From positions 1 through 64,000 of the forward strand of contig NZ_CANNDO010000009.1 in the NCBI RefSeq assembly GCF_947503385.1: a stretch of DNA of 64,000 bases, given 5' to 3'. Shown here one piece after another: positions 17,885-27,195 of the stretch (positions are counted from its first letter, which is position 1; every line of letters starts with the position of its first letter). The DNA comes from an uncultured Tateyamaria sp. GTDB taxonomy: Bacteria > Pseudomonadota > Alphaproteobacteria > Rhodobacterales > Rhodobacteraceae. The notes below the pieces were generated by a model. The model was not told the DNA's origin. It did not search any database and was given only the letters and a program-made list of their open reading frames with translations. The position numbers were made by a program, and so were the translations under genes.

Positions 17885-18835
17885 ATGGCCAAAGCCTTCG
17901 CCTCCCAAGGGGACATGACCGAGAAAAAGATCACCTTCGAAGAAGTGGGCCGCGATCTCTGGGCCTTCACCGCCGAAGGCGATCCCAATTCCGGCGTGAT
18001 CATCGGCGATGACAGCGTGATGATCGTCGAGGCGCAGGCCACGCCGCGTCTTGCTCACAAGGTCATCGAAAAGGTCCGCGAGGTGACCGACAAACCGATT
18101 ACGCATCTGGTTCTCACCCACTACCATGCGGTCCGTGTCCTTGGTGCCTCCGCCTATGGCGCGCCACAAATCATCATGTCGGAAAAAGCGCGCGGGATGG
18201 TGGCAGAGCGCGGCCAAGAGGATTGGGACAGCGAATTTCAGCGCTTCCCCCGCCTTTTCGAAGGACATGAAAGCATCCCCGGCCTCACATGGCCCACCAC
18301 CACTTTCAACGGTCGGATGAGCATCTATCTGGGCAAGCGGCGGGTCGACATCATGCAGGTGGGCCGCGCCCACACGGCGGGCGACGCAGTGATCTACGTG
18401 CCCGACGCCAATGTTATGTTCACCGGTGATATCGTCGAATACCACTCCGCCTGCTATTGCGGCGACGGGCACTTTCACGACTGGCCCAAGACGCTGGAAA
18501 ACATCCGCGACTTCAACCTCGACGCCATCGCACCGGGCCGCGGGGATGCCCTCCAAGGCCGCGACATGGTGAATGCCGCCATCGACAGCACCGCCGACTT
18601 TGTCCGCTCCACCTACCTGCCCGCAGCCCGCGTCGCCCTGCGCGGCGGCACACTGAAAGAGGCATGGGACGCCGTGCGCGACGAATGCGATCCCAAATTC
18701 AGCGACTACGCGATCTACGAACACTGCCTGCCCTTCAACGTCGCCCGCGCCTATGACGAGGCGCTCGACATCGACACACCCCGCATCTGGACTGCCGAAC
18801 GCGACATCGCCATGTGGGAGGCACTGCAGGCATGA
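17885..18835 (+). CDS. MBL-fold protein lacking the canonical HxHxDH motif
   Basis: 316 aa with metallo-beta-lactamase fold landmarks: the GDDSVMIVEAQAT strand, THLVLTHYHAVRVLGA where THxHxDH is expected, VGRAHTAGDAVIYVP and MFTGDIV. In the metal motif the Asp and third His are Val and Arg (H-Y-H-A-V-R), so a two-metal site is probably altered. Later His and Asp positions remain. It has its own GGA ribosome site and its stop overlaps the DinB gene by four bases. Position after fahA suggests an accessory role in aromatic breakdown. Substrate unknown. Confidence 0.8.
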   Translation: MAKAFASQGDMTEKKITFEEVGRDLWAFTAEGDPNSGVIIGDDSVMIVEAQATPRLAHKVIEKVREVTDKPITHLVLTHYHAVRVLGASAYGAPQIIMSEKARGMVAERGQEDWDSEFQRFPRLFEGHESIPGLTWPTTTFNGRMSIYLGKRRVDIMQVGRAHTAGDAVIYVPDANVMFTGDIVEYHSACYCGDGHFHDWPKTLENIRDFNLDAIAPGRGDALQGRDMVNAAIDSTADFVRSTYLPAARVALRGGTLKEAWDAVRDECDPKFSDYAIYEHCLPFNVARAYDEALDIDTPRIWTAERDIAMWEALQA

Positions 18836-19356
18836 GCGACGCCATCGACATGCTGATCCGTATGGCCCAGAACAACGCATGGGCCAATGCGCGCCTCTAC
18901 GACCGCATGTCCGACATGGACGCCGCGACCTTTGCCGCACCGCGCCCCGGTTTCTTTGGATCCATTAAGGCGACGCTGAACCACATCCATCAGGCCGATC
19001 TTTACTATATCGACGCACTGGAACAGGGCGGGCAAGGCCGCAGCGTCTATGCGACGGACGAAATCTCGGACGTGCCGCGCCTCGCCGCCGCGCAGGCGGC
19101 AACCGATGCGCGCCTCATCCGCTTTTGCACAGGTCTCAGCCCCGATATGCTGGACGACATCCGTCACACGGAACGGCGCGAGGGCATAATGACCGAAACC
19201 GTCAGGGCCCTGCTGCCGCATCTCTTCCAGCATCAGGTCCACCACCGCGGCCAAGCCCATGTGATGCTGCAGGACGCAGGCATCGCGCCGCCGCAACTGG
19301 ACGAATTTCACCTCGACTACGACCGCCACCCGGCGGCTCAAGCCTACTTCACATGA
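18832..19356 (+). CDS. DinB-family protein
   Basis: 174 aa predicted four-helix bundle of the DinB/MDMPI superfamily. The expected metal-binding histidines are in TLNHIHQAD near residue 49 and in HQVHHRGQAH near residue 132. Members include thiol-dependent transferases and isomerases, often working with glutathione, mycothiol or bacillithiol. The gene overlaps the MBL gene and the next small membrane gene by ATGA. As maiA in the same operon is glutathione dependent, a thiol-linked side reaction is a reasonable guess only. Confidence 0.8.
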   Translation: MSDAIDMLIRMAQNNAWANARLYDRMSDMDAATFAAPRPGFFGSIKATLNHIHQADLYYIDALEQGGQGRSVYATDEISDVPRLAAAQAATDARLIRFCTGLSPDMLDDIRHTERREGIMTETVRALLPHLFQHQVHHRGQAHVMLQDAGIAPPQLDEFHLDYDRHPAAQAYFT

Positions 19357-19568
19357 GCAAATACGGCCCCACCCGCGGCGACCTGCTGTTTCGCCTCGCC
19401 TTTTCGCTGGCCGGGCTTGCCGTCCTCGTCGCGGCCATCACCTATCGCGGCTGGCCCCAAGGCCCCGGCGGCTGGGAAGCGGTCGGCATCGCTGGCCTCT
19501 TCTTTGGCGGCACCACCCTCTGGACCACCATCAAGCTGATCAAAAAGGACCACCCCGATGGCCTATGA
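19353..19568 (+). CDS. Small two-helix membrane protein
   Basis: 71 aa with two hydrophobic segments (about residues 12-29 and 42-58) and a lysine-rich end (KLIKKDHPDGL). It overlaps the DinB stop by four bases and the start of the FAD hydroxylase by eleven bases, so translation is coupled on both sides. No family recognised. It is the third small membrane protein in this aromatic operon. Confidence 0.7.
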   Translation: MSKYGPTRGDLLFRLAFSLAGLAVLVAAITYRGWPQGPGGWEAVGIAGLFFGGTTLWTTIKLIKKDHPDGL

Positions 19569-21108
19569 TTACGCCCCATTTCCCTACGTCGCCCCACCGG
19601 GCCTCACCAGCCCAGAACCGCGCCACCCCGTGGCAATCGTGGGCGCAGGACCGATTGGCCTCGCCATGGCCATCGATCTGGCGCAACACGGCATCAAATC
19701 CGTCGTGCTGGATGACAACAACGTCGTCTCCGTCGGCTCCCGTGCGATCTGCTGGGCCAAACGGACGCTCGAAATCTTCGACCGCCTCGGCGTTGGCACC
19801 CGGATGCGCGACAAAGGTGTCACGTGGAAAGTTGGCCGCCTGTTTCACGGCGCGGACGAGGTCTACAGTTTCGACCTGCTCCCCGAAGATGGCCACAAAT
19901 ATCCCGCCTTCGTGAACCTCCAGCAATACTACGTCGAACAATACCTCGTCGAACGCGCGCAAGCGCTCAGCGACCATATCGACCTGCGCTTTCTGAACAA
20001 GGTCACCGACCACAGCGATCACGGCGACCATGTGCGCCTGTCCGTCGAAACCCCCGACGGCCCCTACCAACTGGAGGCCGAATACTACATCGCCGCCGAA
20101 GGCGCTGGCTCTCCCACACGCAAGCGTATGGAGCTCCCCTTCAAAGGGCAAACCTTCGAAGAACACTTCCTGATCATCGACGTCGAATTGCCAAACAGCC
20201 CGTTCGAGACCGAAGACCCCGAACGCTGGTTCTGGTTCGCCCCGCCCTTCCACGCGGGCCAATCGGCGCTGCTGCACAAGCAACCCGACAATATATACCG
20301 CATCGATCTGCAACTGGGGCCCGACACCGACCCCAAATCCGAAGCCACCGAGGAAAAGGTCATCCCGCGTATCAAGGCCATAATCGGTGACATGCCCTTT
20401 CGCCTCGACTGGATGAGCGTGTACAAATTCCGCTGCGCCAAACTGGACCGGTTCGTGCACAACCGCGTGCTTTTCGTGGGTGACAGCGCCCATGTGGTCT
20501 CCCCCTTTGGCGCGCGCGGTGGCAATGGCGGCATTCAGGACGTGGACAACCTCGGCTGGAAACTCGCCGCCGTGCTGAACGGCGCGCCCACAACGCTCCT
20601 CGACAGCTACGATGCCGAACGCCGCCACGGGTCGGACGAAAACATCCTGAACTCGGCCCGCGCCACCAATTTCATGACCCCAAAATCTAAGATCGAGGCA
20701 CTCTTTCGCAACGAAACCCTGCGCCTCGCCGCAAAACACCCGTTTGCACGCAAACTGATCAACTCCGGCAGGCTCAGCCAACCATGCGCGCTGGCGGATA
20801 TGCCCCTGCAAACCGGCGACCACCCGCTTGTCGGGCGCGCATTGATCGACATGCCGCTGCCGGATGGATGGCTCGTCGAAGCTGTTCAGGGCCGCTTCTG
20901 CCTGCTCACCCTCGATGCGCAGAACTGGCAGGTGCCGGACACAATCGACACCTACGCGCTGCCCGCCACGCCCGAGCGCGCCGCCCGCTACGGCGATACC
21001 GGCGCTGTTCTGCTGCGCCCGGATGGCCACATCTGCGCCTGTTTCACGACGCCGGACGCGGCCGCCATTCAAGCGGCCTACGCACGCGCCACCGGAGCCA
21101 CGCCATGA
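19558..21108 (+). CDS. FAD-dependent aromatic hydroxylase (MhpA/PobA-like class A monooxygenase)
   Basis: 516 aa. The Rossmann motif IVGAGPIGLAMAIDLAQ (about 25-41), the R-S-I style segment GSRAICWAKRTLEI, and the second FAD motif RVLFVGDSAHVVSPFGARGGNGG identify a group A flavoprotein monooxygenase. A C-terminal thioredoxin-like extension is present as in MhpA. In an operon with hmgA-maiA-fahA it could form homogentisate, for example from 3-hydroxyphenylacetate, but that is inference. DUF2783 follows with a four-base overlap. Confidence 0.87.
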   Translation: MAYDYAPFPYVAPPGLTSPEPRHPVAIVGAGPIGLAMAIDLAQHGIKSVVLDDNNVVSVGSRAICWAKRTLEIFDRLGVGTRMRDKGVTWKVGRLFHGADEVYSFDLLPEDGHKYPAFVNLQQYYVEQYLVERAQALSDHIDLRFLNKVTDHSDHGDHVRLSVETPDGPYQLEAEYYIAAEGAGSPTRKRMELPFKGQTFEEHFLIIDVELPNSPFETEDPERWFWFAPPFHAGQSALLHKQPDNIYRIDLQLGPDTDPKSEATEEKVIPRIKAIIGDMPFRLDWMSVYKFRCAKLDRFVHNRVLFVGDSAHVVSPFGARGGNGGIQDVDNLGWKLAAVLNGAPTTLLDSYDAERRHGSDENILNSARATNFMTPKSKIEALFRNETLRLAAKHPFARKLINSGRLSQPCALADMPLQTGDHPLVGRALIDMPLPDGWLVEAVQGRFCLLTLDAQNWQVPDTIDTYALPATPERAARYGDTGAVLLRPDGHICACFTTPDAAAIQAAYARATGATP

Positions 21109-21302
21109 TCATCAACGACAGGCTGGGCCCACAGGGCGACGACGTCTACGCCGCCCTCATCGCCGCCCATGACGGGCTCGACACAGATCAATCCCATGCG
21201 CTCAACGCCCGGCTCGTGCTTATCCTGCTGAACGAGATTGCTGACCCAAACCGCATCGCCGCCCTTTTGGCAGAGGCACGCGCCCTGTCTTCTTCTGACT
21301 GA
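21105..21302 (+). CDS. DUF2783 family protein
   Basis: 65 aa. The segment GDDVYAALIAAHDGL followed by SHALNARLVLILLNEIAD matches the small alpha-helical DUF2783 family, which commonly follows a flavin monooxygenase gene. It overlaps the hydroxylase stop by four bases. Function unknown; a partner or stabiliser of the hydroxylase is plausible. Its last codons lie in the repeat element that starts at 21291. Confidence 0.8.
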   Translation: MIINDRLGPQGDDVYAALIAAHDGLDTDQSHALNARLVLILLNEIADPNRIAALLAEARALSSSD

Positions 21303-21334
21303 AAATACCACGGGGGTTTGGGGGCAGCGCCCCC
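21291..21334 (+). repeat. Dispersed palindromic element ending in GGGGCAGCGCCCC (copy 2)
   Basis: The first 26 bases match those at 45841-45866 with one difference and include the end of the DUF2783 gene. The element ends in the hairpin GGGGGC-AGC-GCCCCC at 21320-21334. It probably ends the homogentisate operon transcript or protects its 3-prime end; there is no T-run. Confidence 0.7.
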
Positions 21335-21393
21335 ATTCCGCGCAGCCGCCAAAGGCGGATGCAAAACATCACGTGCCGCGTCAGCGGCGCCTG

Positions 21394-21780
21394 TCAGGGG
21401 GCCGCCGCCCAGGCTTCGACCTCGACCACGAACTCGGGCCGGGTGAAACCCGACACGATCATCAGGGTCGAACTTGGCAATATGTCGCGCGCCCCGATAA
21501 ACGCATCGCGTGCTTGCATATAGCCCGCCATGTGGCGTCGGTCCGTCACAAAGGCACTCAGGTGAAAAACATCGTCCGGCCCCATCCCCGCTTCGCTCAG
21601 GATCGCGGCAATGTTGGCAAAACAGATGCGGGCCTGCGCCTCGGCTCCGTCCGGGACGACACCCTCAACCAGCCCCAACTGCCCGGAACTGCGCACCACG
21701 CGCTGACCGGCAGGCACCTCCACCCCATGGGAATACCGGGCAAAAGGCGGGGCGATGGATGGTGGTGCAAGTGCTTTCAT
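21394..21780 (-). CDS. RidA/YjgF family protein
   Basis: 128 aa. The typical RidA core is visible: SHGVEVPAGQRVVRSSGQLGL and the segment MGPDDVFHLSAFVTDRRHMAGY, ending FVVEVEAWAA; the catalytic Arg position of true RidA (near residue 105) reads SGFTRPEF, so an Arg-like residue is nearby. RidA enzymes hydrolyse reactive enamines and imines. It starts at 21780 and is divergent from the glutamine amidotransferase gene. The neighbouring amidohydrolase and oxidase make an imine intermediate plausible. Confidence 0.85.
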   Translation of the reverse strand: MKALAPPSIAPPFARYSHGVEVPAGQRVVRSSGQLGLVEGVVPDGAEAQARICFANIAAILSEAGMGPDDVFHLSAFVTDRRHMAGYMQARDAFIGARDILPSSTLMIVSGFTRPEFVVEVEAWAAAP

Positions 21781-21892
21781 GGCCTCAGACTTGCGCAATG
21801 GCGCGAAATTTGGAAGGCTCCGCGAACATCTCTGGCACAGATTCACGTCTTTAGGGCCGCACGAAATCCCCAGCGTCAAGGGAGCGATGCGT

Positions 21893-22591
21893 ATGCGGAT
21901 CCTATGTATTCGGCACGAGGCCGACCCAACCGATGACCGGATCACCACATGGTGCGCGGACAATGGCGTCACCGCCGACATCCGGCGTCCTTTTCAGGGC
22001 GACAATCTTGGCGACATCACGGATGATCTTGCGGGTGTTGGGGTCTATGGCGGTGTGTACAACGCCTATGACGCCCCGCTGCATCCGTTCCTGAACGAAG
22101 AATACCGCATGATCGACGCGGCCATGACGGCAGGCGTGCCGCTCTTGGGCTTGTGTCAGGGGGCCCAGATGATCGCCCACCACATGGGCGCATTTGCGGG
22201 CGATCCCGGTCACGGCCAGCACGAATTCGGCTATTACGAGGTCACGCCCACGGATGCCGGGCGCGCGTGGCTGCCCGCGCCGATGCATTTCACGCAAGCC
22301 CATTTCCACACCTTCGACACACCCGCCGGAGCCACCCGCCTCGCCTCCAGCGCCCTGTTCAAAAATCAGGCATTTGCGGTCGGGGACAGGGTCATGGCGC
22401 TTCAGTTCCACCCCGAGCAGACGACAGCCGGCTTTGGCCGCTGGATGGCGCGGGGCGACGATTGGGGCCGCTACGACGCACCCGGCGTGCAAAGCAAAAC
22501 GGAACAGGCCCGCCTGATGGCCGAACATGACCCGGCGCAGCACACGTGGTTTATGGGCTTTCTCGACCGGTTCTTCGGACCCCGCCTGTGA
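21893..22591 (+). CDS. Class I glutamine amidotransferase-like protein
   Basis: 232 aa. The nucleophile elbow LLGLCQGAQM carries the catalytic Cys and FHPEQT supplies the His-Glu pair, so a working GATase triad is present. The protein has no synthetase domain, so it is a stand-alone type like those annotated GMP-synthase-like; gamma-glutamyl hydrolases are alternatives. Of two ATGs (21887, 21893) the second has better spacing from AGGGAG. The stop overlaps the GTG of the amidohydrolase. Confidence 0.82.
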   Translation: MRILCIRHEADPTDDRITTWCADNGVTADIRRPFQGDNLGDITDDLAGVGVYGGVYNAYDAPLHPFLNEEYRMIDAAMTAGVPLLGLCQGAQMIAHHMGAFAGDPGHGQHEFGYYEVTPTDAGRAWLPAPMHFTQAHFHTFDTPAGATRLASSALFKNQAFAVGDRVMALQFHPEQTTAGFGRWMARGDDWGRYDAPGVQSKTEQARLMAEHDPAQHTWFMGFLDRFFGPRL

Positions 22592-23766
22592 TCGACATTC
22601 AGGTGCCCAACAGCGTGCTGCGCGATCCCAAGCGGTTCGGCGGCATCACCCAAGGCGACATGCGGCGCGGACGCCCCGTGCTGCGCGACGGCCGCATCGT
22701 GGCCCTCACCCCGCCCCAAGGCGGCGCGGCGCATGTCGTCCTGCCCAAACTGGTAGAGGCGCATTGCCATCTCGACAAATGCCACACGCAGCACCGCTTG
22801 AGTCCGACGGGCGGCGACCTGCCCCACGCCATCGCACAGCAGCGCGCGGACAAGGCGAACTGGACGGAATCCGACCTGCGCACCCGCGCCGCACGCGGAC
22901 TGGCCGAAGCACAGGCGGCAAGCTGCCACCTGATCCGCAGCCATGTCGATTGGGGCGACGCGGCGGCCCCGCCCCTGGCCTGGTCGGTGCTGGGCGAACT
23001 GGCGCAGGATCATCCGGGCCTGCAACGCGCCGCATTGACCGGCGTGCTGCAATGGACTGACGCCCGCTTTGCCGCCACCGTTGCCCGCCAGCTTGAGGCG
23101 GACAAGGGCGTTCTGGGCGCTTTTGTCTATGACCAGCCGGGTTTTGCGCAGGGCTTGCGCGCGATCTTCGACGCCGCAGTCCGGCACGCACTCCCGCTCG
23201 ATTTCCACGTGGACGAGGGCTTGGGCGACATGAACGGGCTTGAGGTCATCGCGGATACCGCCATTGCCACAGGATATGACAGGCCGATCCTGTGCGGTCA
23301 CGCGGTCAGCCTCATGGACCGGGCCGACGCCGATCTTGCCCGCATCATCGACAAGCTGCTGGCCGCACGCATCCACATCTGCGCCTTGCCCACGACAAAC
23401 CTGTACCTTCAGGGCCGCACGGACGGCACGCCGGACCGGCGTGGCCTCACGCGGCTGCGCGAATTGCACGCGGGCGGCGTGCCCATCATCATCGGGTCAG
23501 ACAATGTGGCCGATGCGTTTTGCCCAACCGGCGCACATGACCCAATGGCCGCCCTGTCGCTTGCCGGTCTTGCGGCGCATCTCGACCCGCCACTGGGCCG
23601 CTGGCTGACTGCCATCACCACCCATGCCGCAGCGGCCTTGGGCCATGCACCGGCCTATATCGATACAGCCCCGCTGGCCGCCATGTCGGTCTATGACGCG
23701 CCGACCCTCGCGGACGTGATCGCAGGCCGCGCCGCACCCGTTCCCGCCACACAGGTGTTCACATGA
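22588..23766 (+). CDS. Cytosine deaminase-like amidohydrolase
   Basis: 392 aa. Metal-binding features of the CodA subgroup are present: EAHCHLDK (His-x-His plus the subgroup Asp-Lys), DFHVDEG, LCGHAVSL and the catalytic Asp in IIGSDNVAD. It should deaminate or hydrolyse a small cyclic or ureido compound; the substrate cannot be read. The start is taken as GTG 22588, giving a GTGA overlap with the preceding stop; a GTG at 22546 is an alternative. It overlaps the following oxidase by four bases. Confidence 0.85.
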   Translation: MIDIQVPNSVLRDPKRFGGITQGDMRRGRPVLRDGRIVALTPPQGGAAHVVLPKLVEAHCHLDKCHTQHRLSPTGGDLPHAIAQQRADKANWTESDLRTRAARGLAEAQAASCHLIRSHVDWGDAAAPPLAWSVLGELAQDHPGLQRAALTGVLQWTDARFAATVARQLEADKGVLGAFVYDQPGFAQGLRAIFDAAVRHALPLDFHVDEGLGDMNGLEVIADTAIATGYDRPILCGHAVSLMDRADADLARIIDKLLAARIHICALPTTNLYLQGRTDGTPDRRGLTRLRELHAGGVPIIIGSDNVADAFCPTGAHDPMAALSLAGLAAHLDPPLGRWLTAITTHAAAALGHAPAYIDTAPLAAMSVYDAPTLADVIAGRAAPVPATQVFT

Positions 23767-25166
23767 CCTCCATCTCCGGCAAAACCGACATCGACTGGGC
23801 CGCCTTTGCCACCGCGCTGGCCCCGGTCGAAACCATCACCGACACCGTGCTGGTCAAGAAACGCAGCCGCGATTTCTTTTGGTACTCGCCCCTTCTCAAT
23901 GACAGCCTGCGCAACTGTTTCGGCGACCTTGTCGCCCGCCCAAAAAACCATGCCGAGATGGTCCACACACTCGCGGTGGCCTATGCCCATGACGCGCCGG
24001 TGGTGCTGCGCGGTGGCGGCACGGGCAACTATGGGCAGGCCGTGCCGATGGACGGCGGGCTGATCATCGAAACCACCGGCCTCAACCGCGTGCTCGACGT
24101 GGGACGCGGCTTTGTCCGGGCCGAGGCCGGTGCGCTCATGGCCGACATCAACCGGGTGCTCGCGGACAGCGGACAAGAGATGGCGATGTTCCCGTCCACG
24201 CAAGACATCGCCACCATCGGTGGCTTTGTCGCGGGCGGCAGCGCAGGCATCGGCTCTATCGCCAATGGCGCGCTGCGCGATCCCGGCAACCTCATCGCCC
24301 TCAGCGCCCTGTCGGTCGAGGCCGCGCCTCAGACCCGCGTGTTCAACGGGGCAGACACGCTGCACATCCACCACGCTTGGGGTCTCAACGGGGTCATCAC
24401 CGACGTGACACTGCGCACCGTGCCGCGCCGCGACTGGGTGGGGTGCATGGCGACCTTCGACAGCTACGCCGCCGCCTATGCTGCCGGATACGCGCTGGCC
24501 CGCGACGGGACCATCGCGGCCAAGCTGATCACAACTGTGGATGCCCGCATCTGCGCCTATTTCCCCAAACTCGCGGGCCACATCCGCAAGGACAAGCATC
24601 TGCTCGTGTCCCTGATCCCGCAAGAACACCGCGATCCCTTTGCGAGCCTGATACGGGACGCGGCGGGCCATGTTGACCTGATGATGACCGACACCGAACG
24701 CCAAGACCTTGGCCTGCCGCATGTGTTCGACTTCAGCTACAACCACACAACGCTGCAAGTGCTCAAGGCCGACCGCAGCGCCACCTACCAGCAGGTGGGC
24801 TGCCCCATCCCGCCGGACCCAGAGGCCATCGCCAATGTGCGCCCGAAACTGGGCGACGACGTGTGGATGCACCACGAATTTGCCCGCGTCGGCGGCGAGA
24901 TCGTGACCTTTGACCTGCCGATCATCTGGTTCACCACGCCAGAGCGGCTGGCCGAGATCAACGCGACCTATACGGCAAACGGCTTTGCTGTTTACGACGC
25001 GCACACGTGGAACGTCGAAGGCGGCGGGCTCAAGGCCGATTACACGCATCTGGCATGGAAAAAGCGGATGGACCCCAAAGGATTGCTCAACAGCGCCAAA
25101 TCCCGCTTTTGGGCGGACGTGGCCCACCTGAGCCCGGATGAAATCGAAGCCTTGGGACAGTCCTGA
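23763..25166 (+). CDS. FAD-linked oxidase (PCMH-type FAD-binding domain)
   Basis: 467 aa. The PP-loop segment VVLRGGGTGNYGQAVPMDGGLII and PSTQDIATIGGFVAGGSAGIGS are characteristic of the GlcD/VAO-type FAD-binding domain. The C-terminal part is unlike standard D-lactate or glycolate dehydrogenase subunits and lacks an iron-sulfur domain. It probably oxidises the product of the amidohydrolase to which it is coupled. Substrate unknown. Confidence 0.83.
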   Translation: MTSISGKTDIDWAAFATALAPVETITDTVLVKKRSRDFFWYSPLLNDSLRNCFGDLVARPKNHAEMVHTLAVAYAHDAPVVLRGGGTGNYGQAVPMDGGLIIETTGLNRVLDVGRGFVRAEAGALMADINRVLADSGQEMAMFPSTQDIATIGGFVAGGSAGIGSIANGALRDPGNLIALSALSVEAAPQTRVFNGADTLHIHHAWGLNGVITDVTLRTVPRRDWVGCMATFDSYAAAYAAGYALARDGTIAAKLITTVDARICAYFPKLAGHIRKDKHLLVSLIPQEHRDPFASLIRDAAGHVDLMMTDTERQDLGLPHVFDFSYNHTTLQVLKADRSATYQQVGCPIPPDPEAIANVRPKLGDDVWMHHEFARVGGEIVTFDLPIIWFTTPERLAEINATYTANGFAVYDAHTWNVEGGGLKADYTHLAWKKRMDPKGLLNSAKSRFWADVAHLSPDEIEALGQS

Positions 25167-25464
25167 CCCGCTTCCGGCACATGTCGCCTGCGTCCGGTGT
25201 GCGACCGGATCTGCGGCCAAAGGGCGGTTTTGCACCGTGGGACGCCGTGGAATCACAAAGAACCCCGAAAATTATCGAGTATTTGTGTTTCCGCGACCCC
25301 GGATCATGGGGTTGACGCCATGCGTGTGATCGTTTGAAGTCACCGCGTCCCCCAAAAGGGGTGGCGAAAAAACGCAGGTCAACTGCAACACCAAACTGGC
25401 GGACCACTCATGCCGCCACATAAGGGCGCGAGGGACACTCGCGACGCCAACAGAGAGGAAGAAC

Positions 25465-27126
25465 ATGGATTTTGTAACCCGCACCGGCAAGCCGATGCCA
25501 AAGGTGATTGTGGACCAGGCCGCCAAGGTCGGTTCCGACGCCGTCAACCGCCGCGAATTTCTGGCCATGGCCAGCACCTTCGGCGCGACGGCTGCCACCG
25601 CATACGGCATGTTGGGCATGGCCGCACCGGCCAAGGCCGCTGCACATGCCAAACAGGGCGGCACCGTCCGCATCCAGCAAGAGGTCCGCGCGCTCAAGGA
25701 TCCGCGCACCTATGACTGGTCCCAAATCGCGAACGTTTCGCGCGGCTGGCTGGAATATCTGGTCGCCTACGAGAATGACGGCACCTTCTCGCCTTCGCTG
25801 CTGGAAAGCTGGGAAATCAACGAAGACGCGACCGAATACACGCTGAATGTGCGTCAGGGCGTCAAGTGGAACAACGGCGAAGACTTTACCGCCGATGACG
25901 TGGCGCGCAACATCGCGGCATGGTGCGAAAAAGAGGTCGAAGGCAACTCGATGGCGGGCCGCTTTGCGACCCTGATCGACGCCGACACCGGCAAGGCCAT
26001 TGACGGCGCGATCGAGGTTGTGGACGCCAATACGGTCAAGCTGAACCTGCCTGCCTCCGACATCACGCTGATTGCGGGCATGGCAGACTACCCGGCGGCC
26101 ATCACGCACAGCTCGCACAACAGCGACACGATGCTCGACAACCCCATCGGCACCGGCCCGTACCTGCCTGAATCACTCGAAGTGGGCGTCAAGGCCGTTC
26201 TGGTCCGCAACGAAGACCACACATGGTGGAACGCTGGCAACGGCGCGTTTTTGGACCGGATCGAATATATCGACTACGGCACGGACCCGTCCGCCTTTGT
26301 TGCCGCCGCCGAGGCGGACGAGATCGACATGACCTACTCCATCGAGGGTGAGTTCATCGACATCTTCGACACGCTGGATGGCTGGGTGAACAACGAGATT
26401 GCCACCGCGGCAACCATCGTGATCCGTCCCAACCAGTTGGCCGAAGTCGACGGCAAAAAGCCTTACGAAGACGCGCGCGTCCGCAAGGCGATCACCATGG
26501 CCGTGGACAACTCCGTTCTGCTGGAATTGGGTTATGCCGGTCGCGGCATTCCGGCCGAAAACCACCATGTCGGCCCGATGCACCCGGAATATGCCGAAAT
26601 GGCGGAACGCACCGTCGACCCAGCCGCAGCCAAGGCGCTGATGGAAGAGGCCGGCATGGCCGATTTCGAGCACGAGCTGATCTCGATCGACGATGCGTGG
26701 CGCAAGGACACCACCGACGCGGTGGCCGCCCAACTGCGTGACGCGGGCATCAAGGTCAAGCGGACCATCCTGCCCGGCTCGACCTTCTGGAACGACTGGG
26801 CCAAGTATCCGTTCAGCTCGACCAACTGGAACCACCGCCCGCTGGGCGTCCAGATTTGGGCCCTCGCCTACCGGACCGGTGAAGCGTGGAACGAGTTCGG
26901 CTATTCGAACCCCGACTTTGACGCCAACCTCGAAGCGGCGCTGGCCACTGCGGATGTCGAGGCGCGTCGCGCCCTGATGGCCAAAGGTCAGCAGATGCTG
27001 CAAGACGACGGTGTGACGATCCAGCCCTATTGGCGGTCGCTCTACAACCACACCAAAGAAGGTCTGGAAGGCGGCGCCCACCACATCTCGTTCGAGATCC
27101 GCCCCGCGGATCTGCACTGGACCTAA
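25465..27126 (+). CDS. Orphan ABC transporter binding protein, SBP_bac_5 (oligopeptide/DppA type)
   Basis: 553 aa. A twin-arginine-like signal ([12 protein letters not shown], about residues 31-42) ending AKAAA precedes the mature protein. SBP family 5 features include [36 protein letters not shown] and [12 protein letters not shown]. No permease or ATPase genes follow; a strong terminator ends the transcript. The ligand may be the substrate of the preceding amidohydrolase-oxidase module, from which it is separated by 298 bases in which I see no gene. GAGAGGAA lies before the ATG. Confidence 0.88.
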   Translation: MDFVTRTGKPMPKVIVDQAAKVGSDAVNRREFLAMASTFGATAATAYGMLGMAAPAKAAAHAKQGGTVRIQQEVRALKDPRTYDWSQIANVSRGWLEYLVAYENDGTFSPSLLESWEINEDATEYTLNVRQGVKWNNGEDFTADDVARNIAAWCEKEVEGNSMAGRFATLIDADTGKAIDGAIEVVDANTVKLNLPASDITLIAGMADYPAAITHSSHNSDTMLDNPIGTGPYLPESLEVGVKAVLVRNEDHTWWNAGNGAFLDRIEYIDYGTDPSAFVAAAEADEIDMTYSIEGEFIDIFDTLDGWVNNEIATAATIVIRPNQLAEVDGKKPYEDARVRKAITMAVDNSVLLELGYAGRGIPAENHHVGPMHPEYAEMAERTVDPAAAKALMEEAGMADFEHELISIDDAWRKDTTDAVAAQLRDAGIKVKRTILPGSTFWNDWAKYPFSSTNWNHRPLGVQIWALAYRTGEAWNEFGYSNPDFDANLEAALATADVEARRALMAKGQQMLQDDGVTIQPYWRSLYNHTKEGLEGGAHHISFEIRPADLHWT

Positions 27127-27150
27127 GACCGGTCCAGAACGTGTTGACGA

Positions 27151-27180
27151 GGGGTCGCCCATCCGGGCGGCCCCTTTTTT
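27151..27180 (+). terminator. Rho-independent terminator after the SBP gene
   Basis: GGGGTCGCCC (27151-27160) pairs with GGGCGGCCCC (27165-27174) around a four-base loop and is followed by six T residues. A textbook intrinsic terminator 25 bases after the stop codon. Confidence 0.92.
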
Positions 27181-27195
27181 GATGGGAGACCGGAG

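Noticed and set aside
19540-21072. 510-codon frame opposite the FAD hydroxylase
   Set aside because: No family character; the plus-strand gene has both flavin motifs and overlaps with neighbours.
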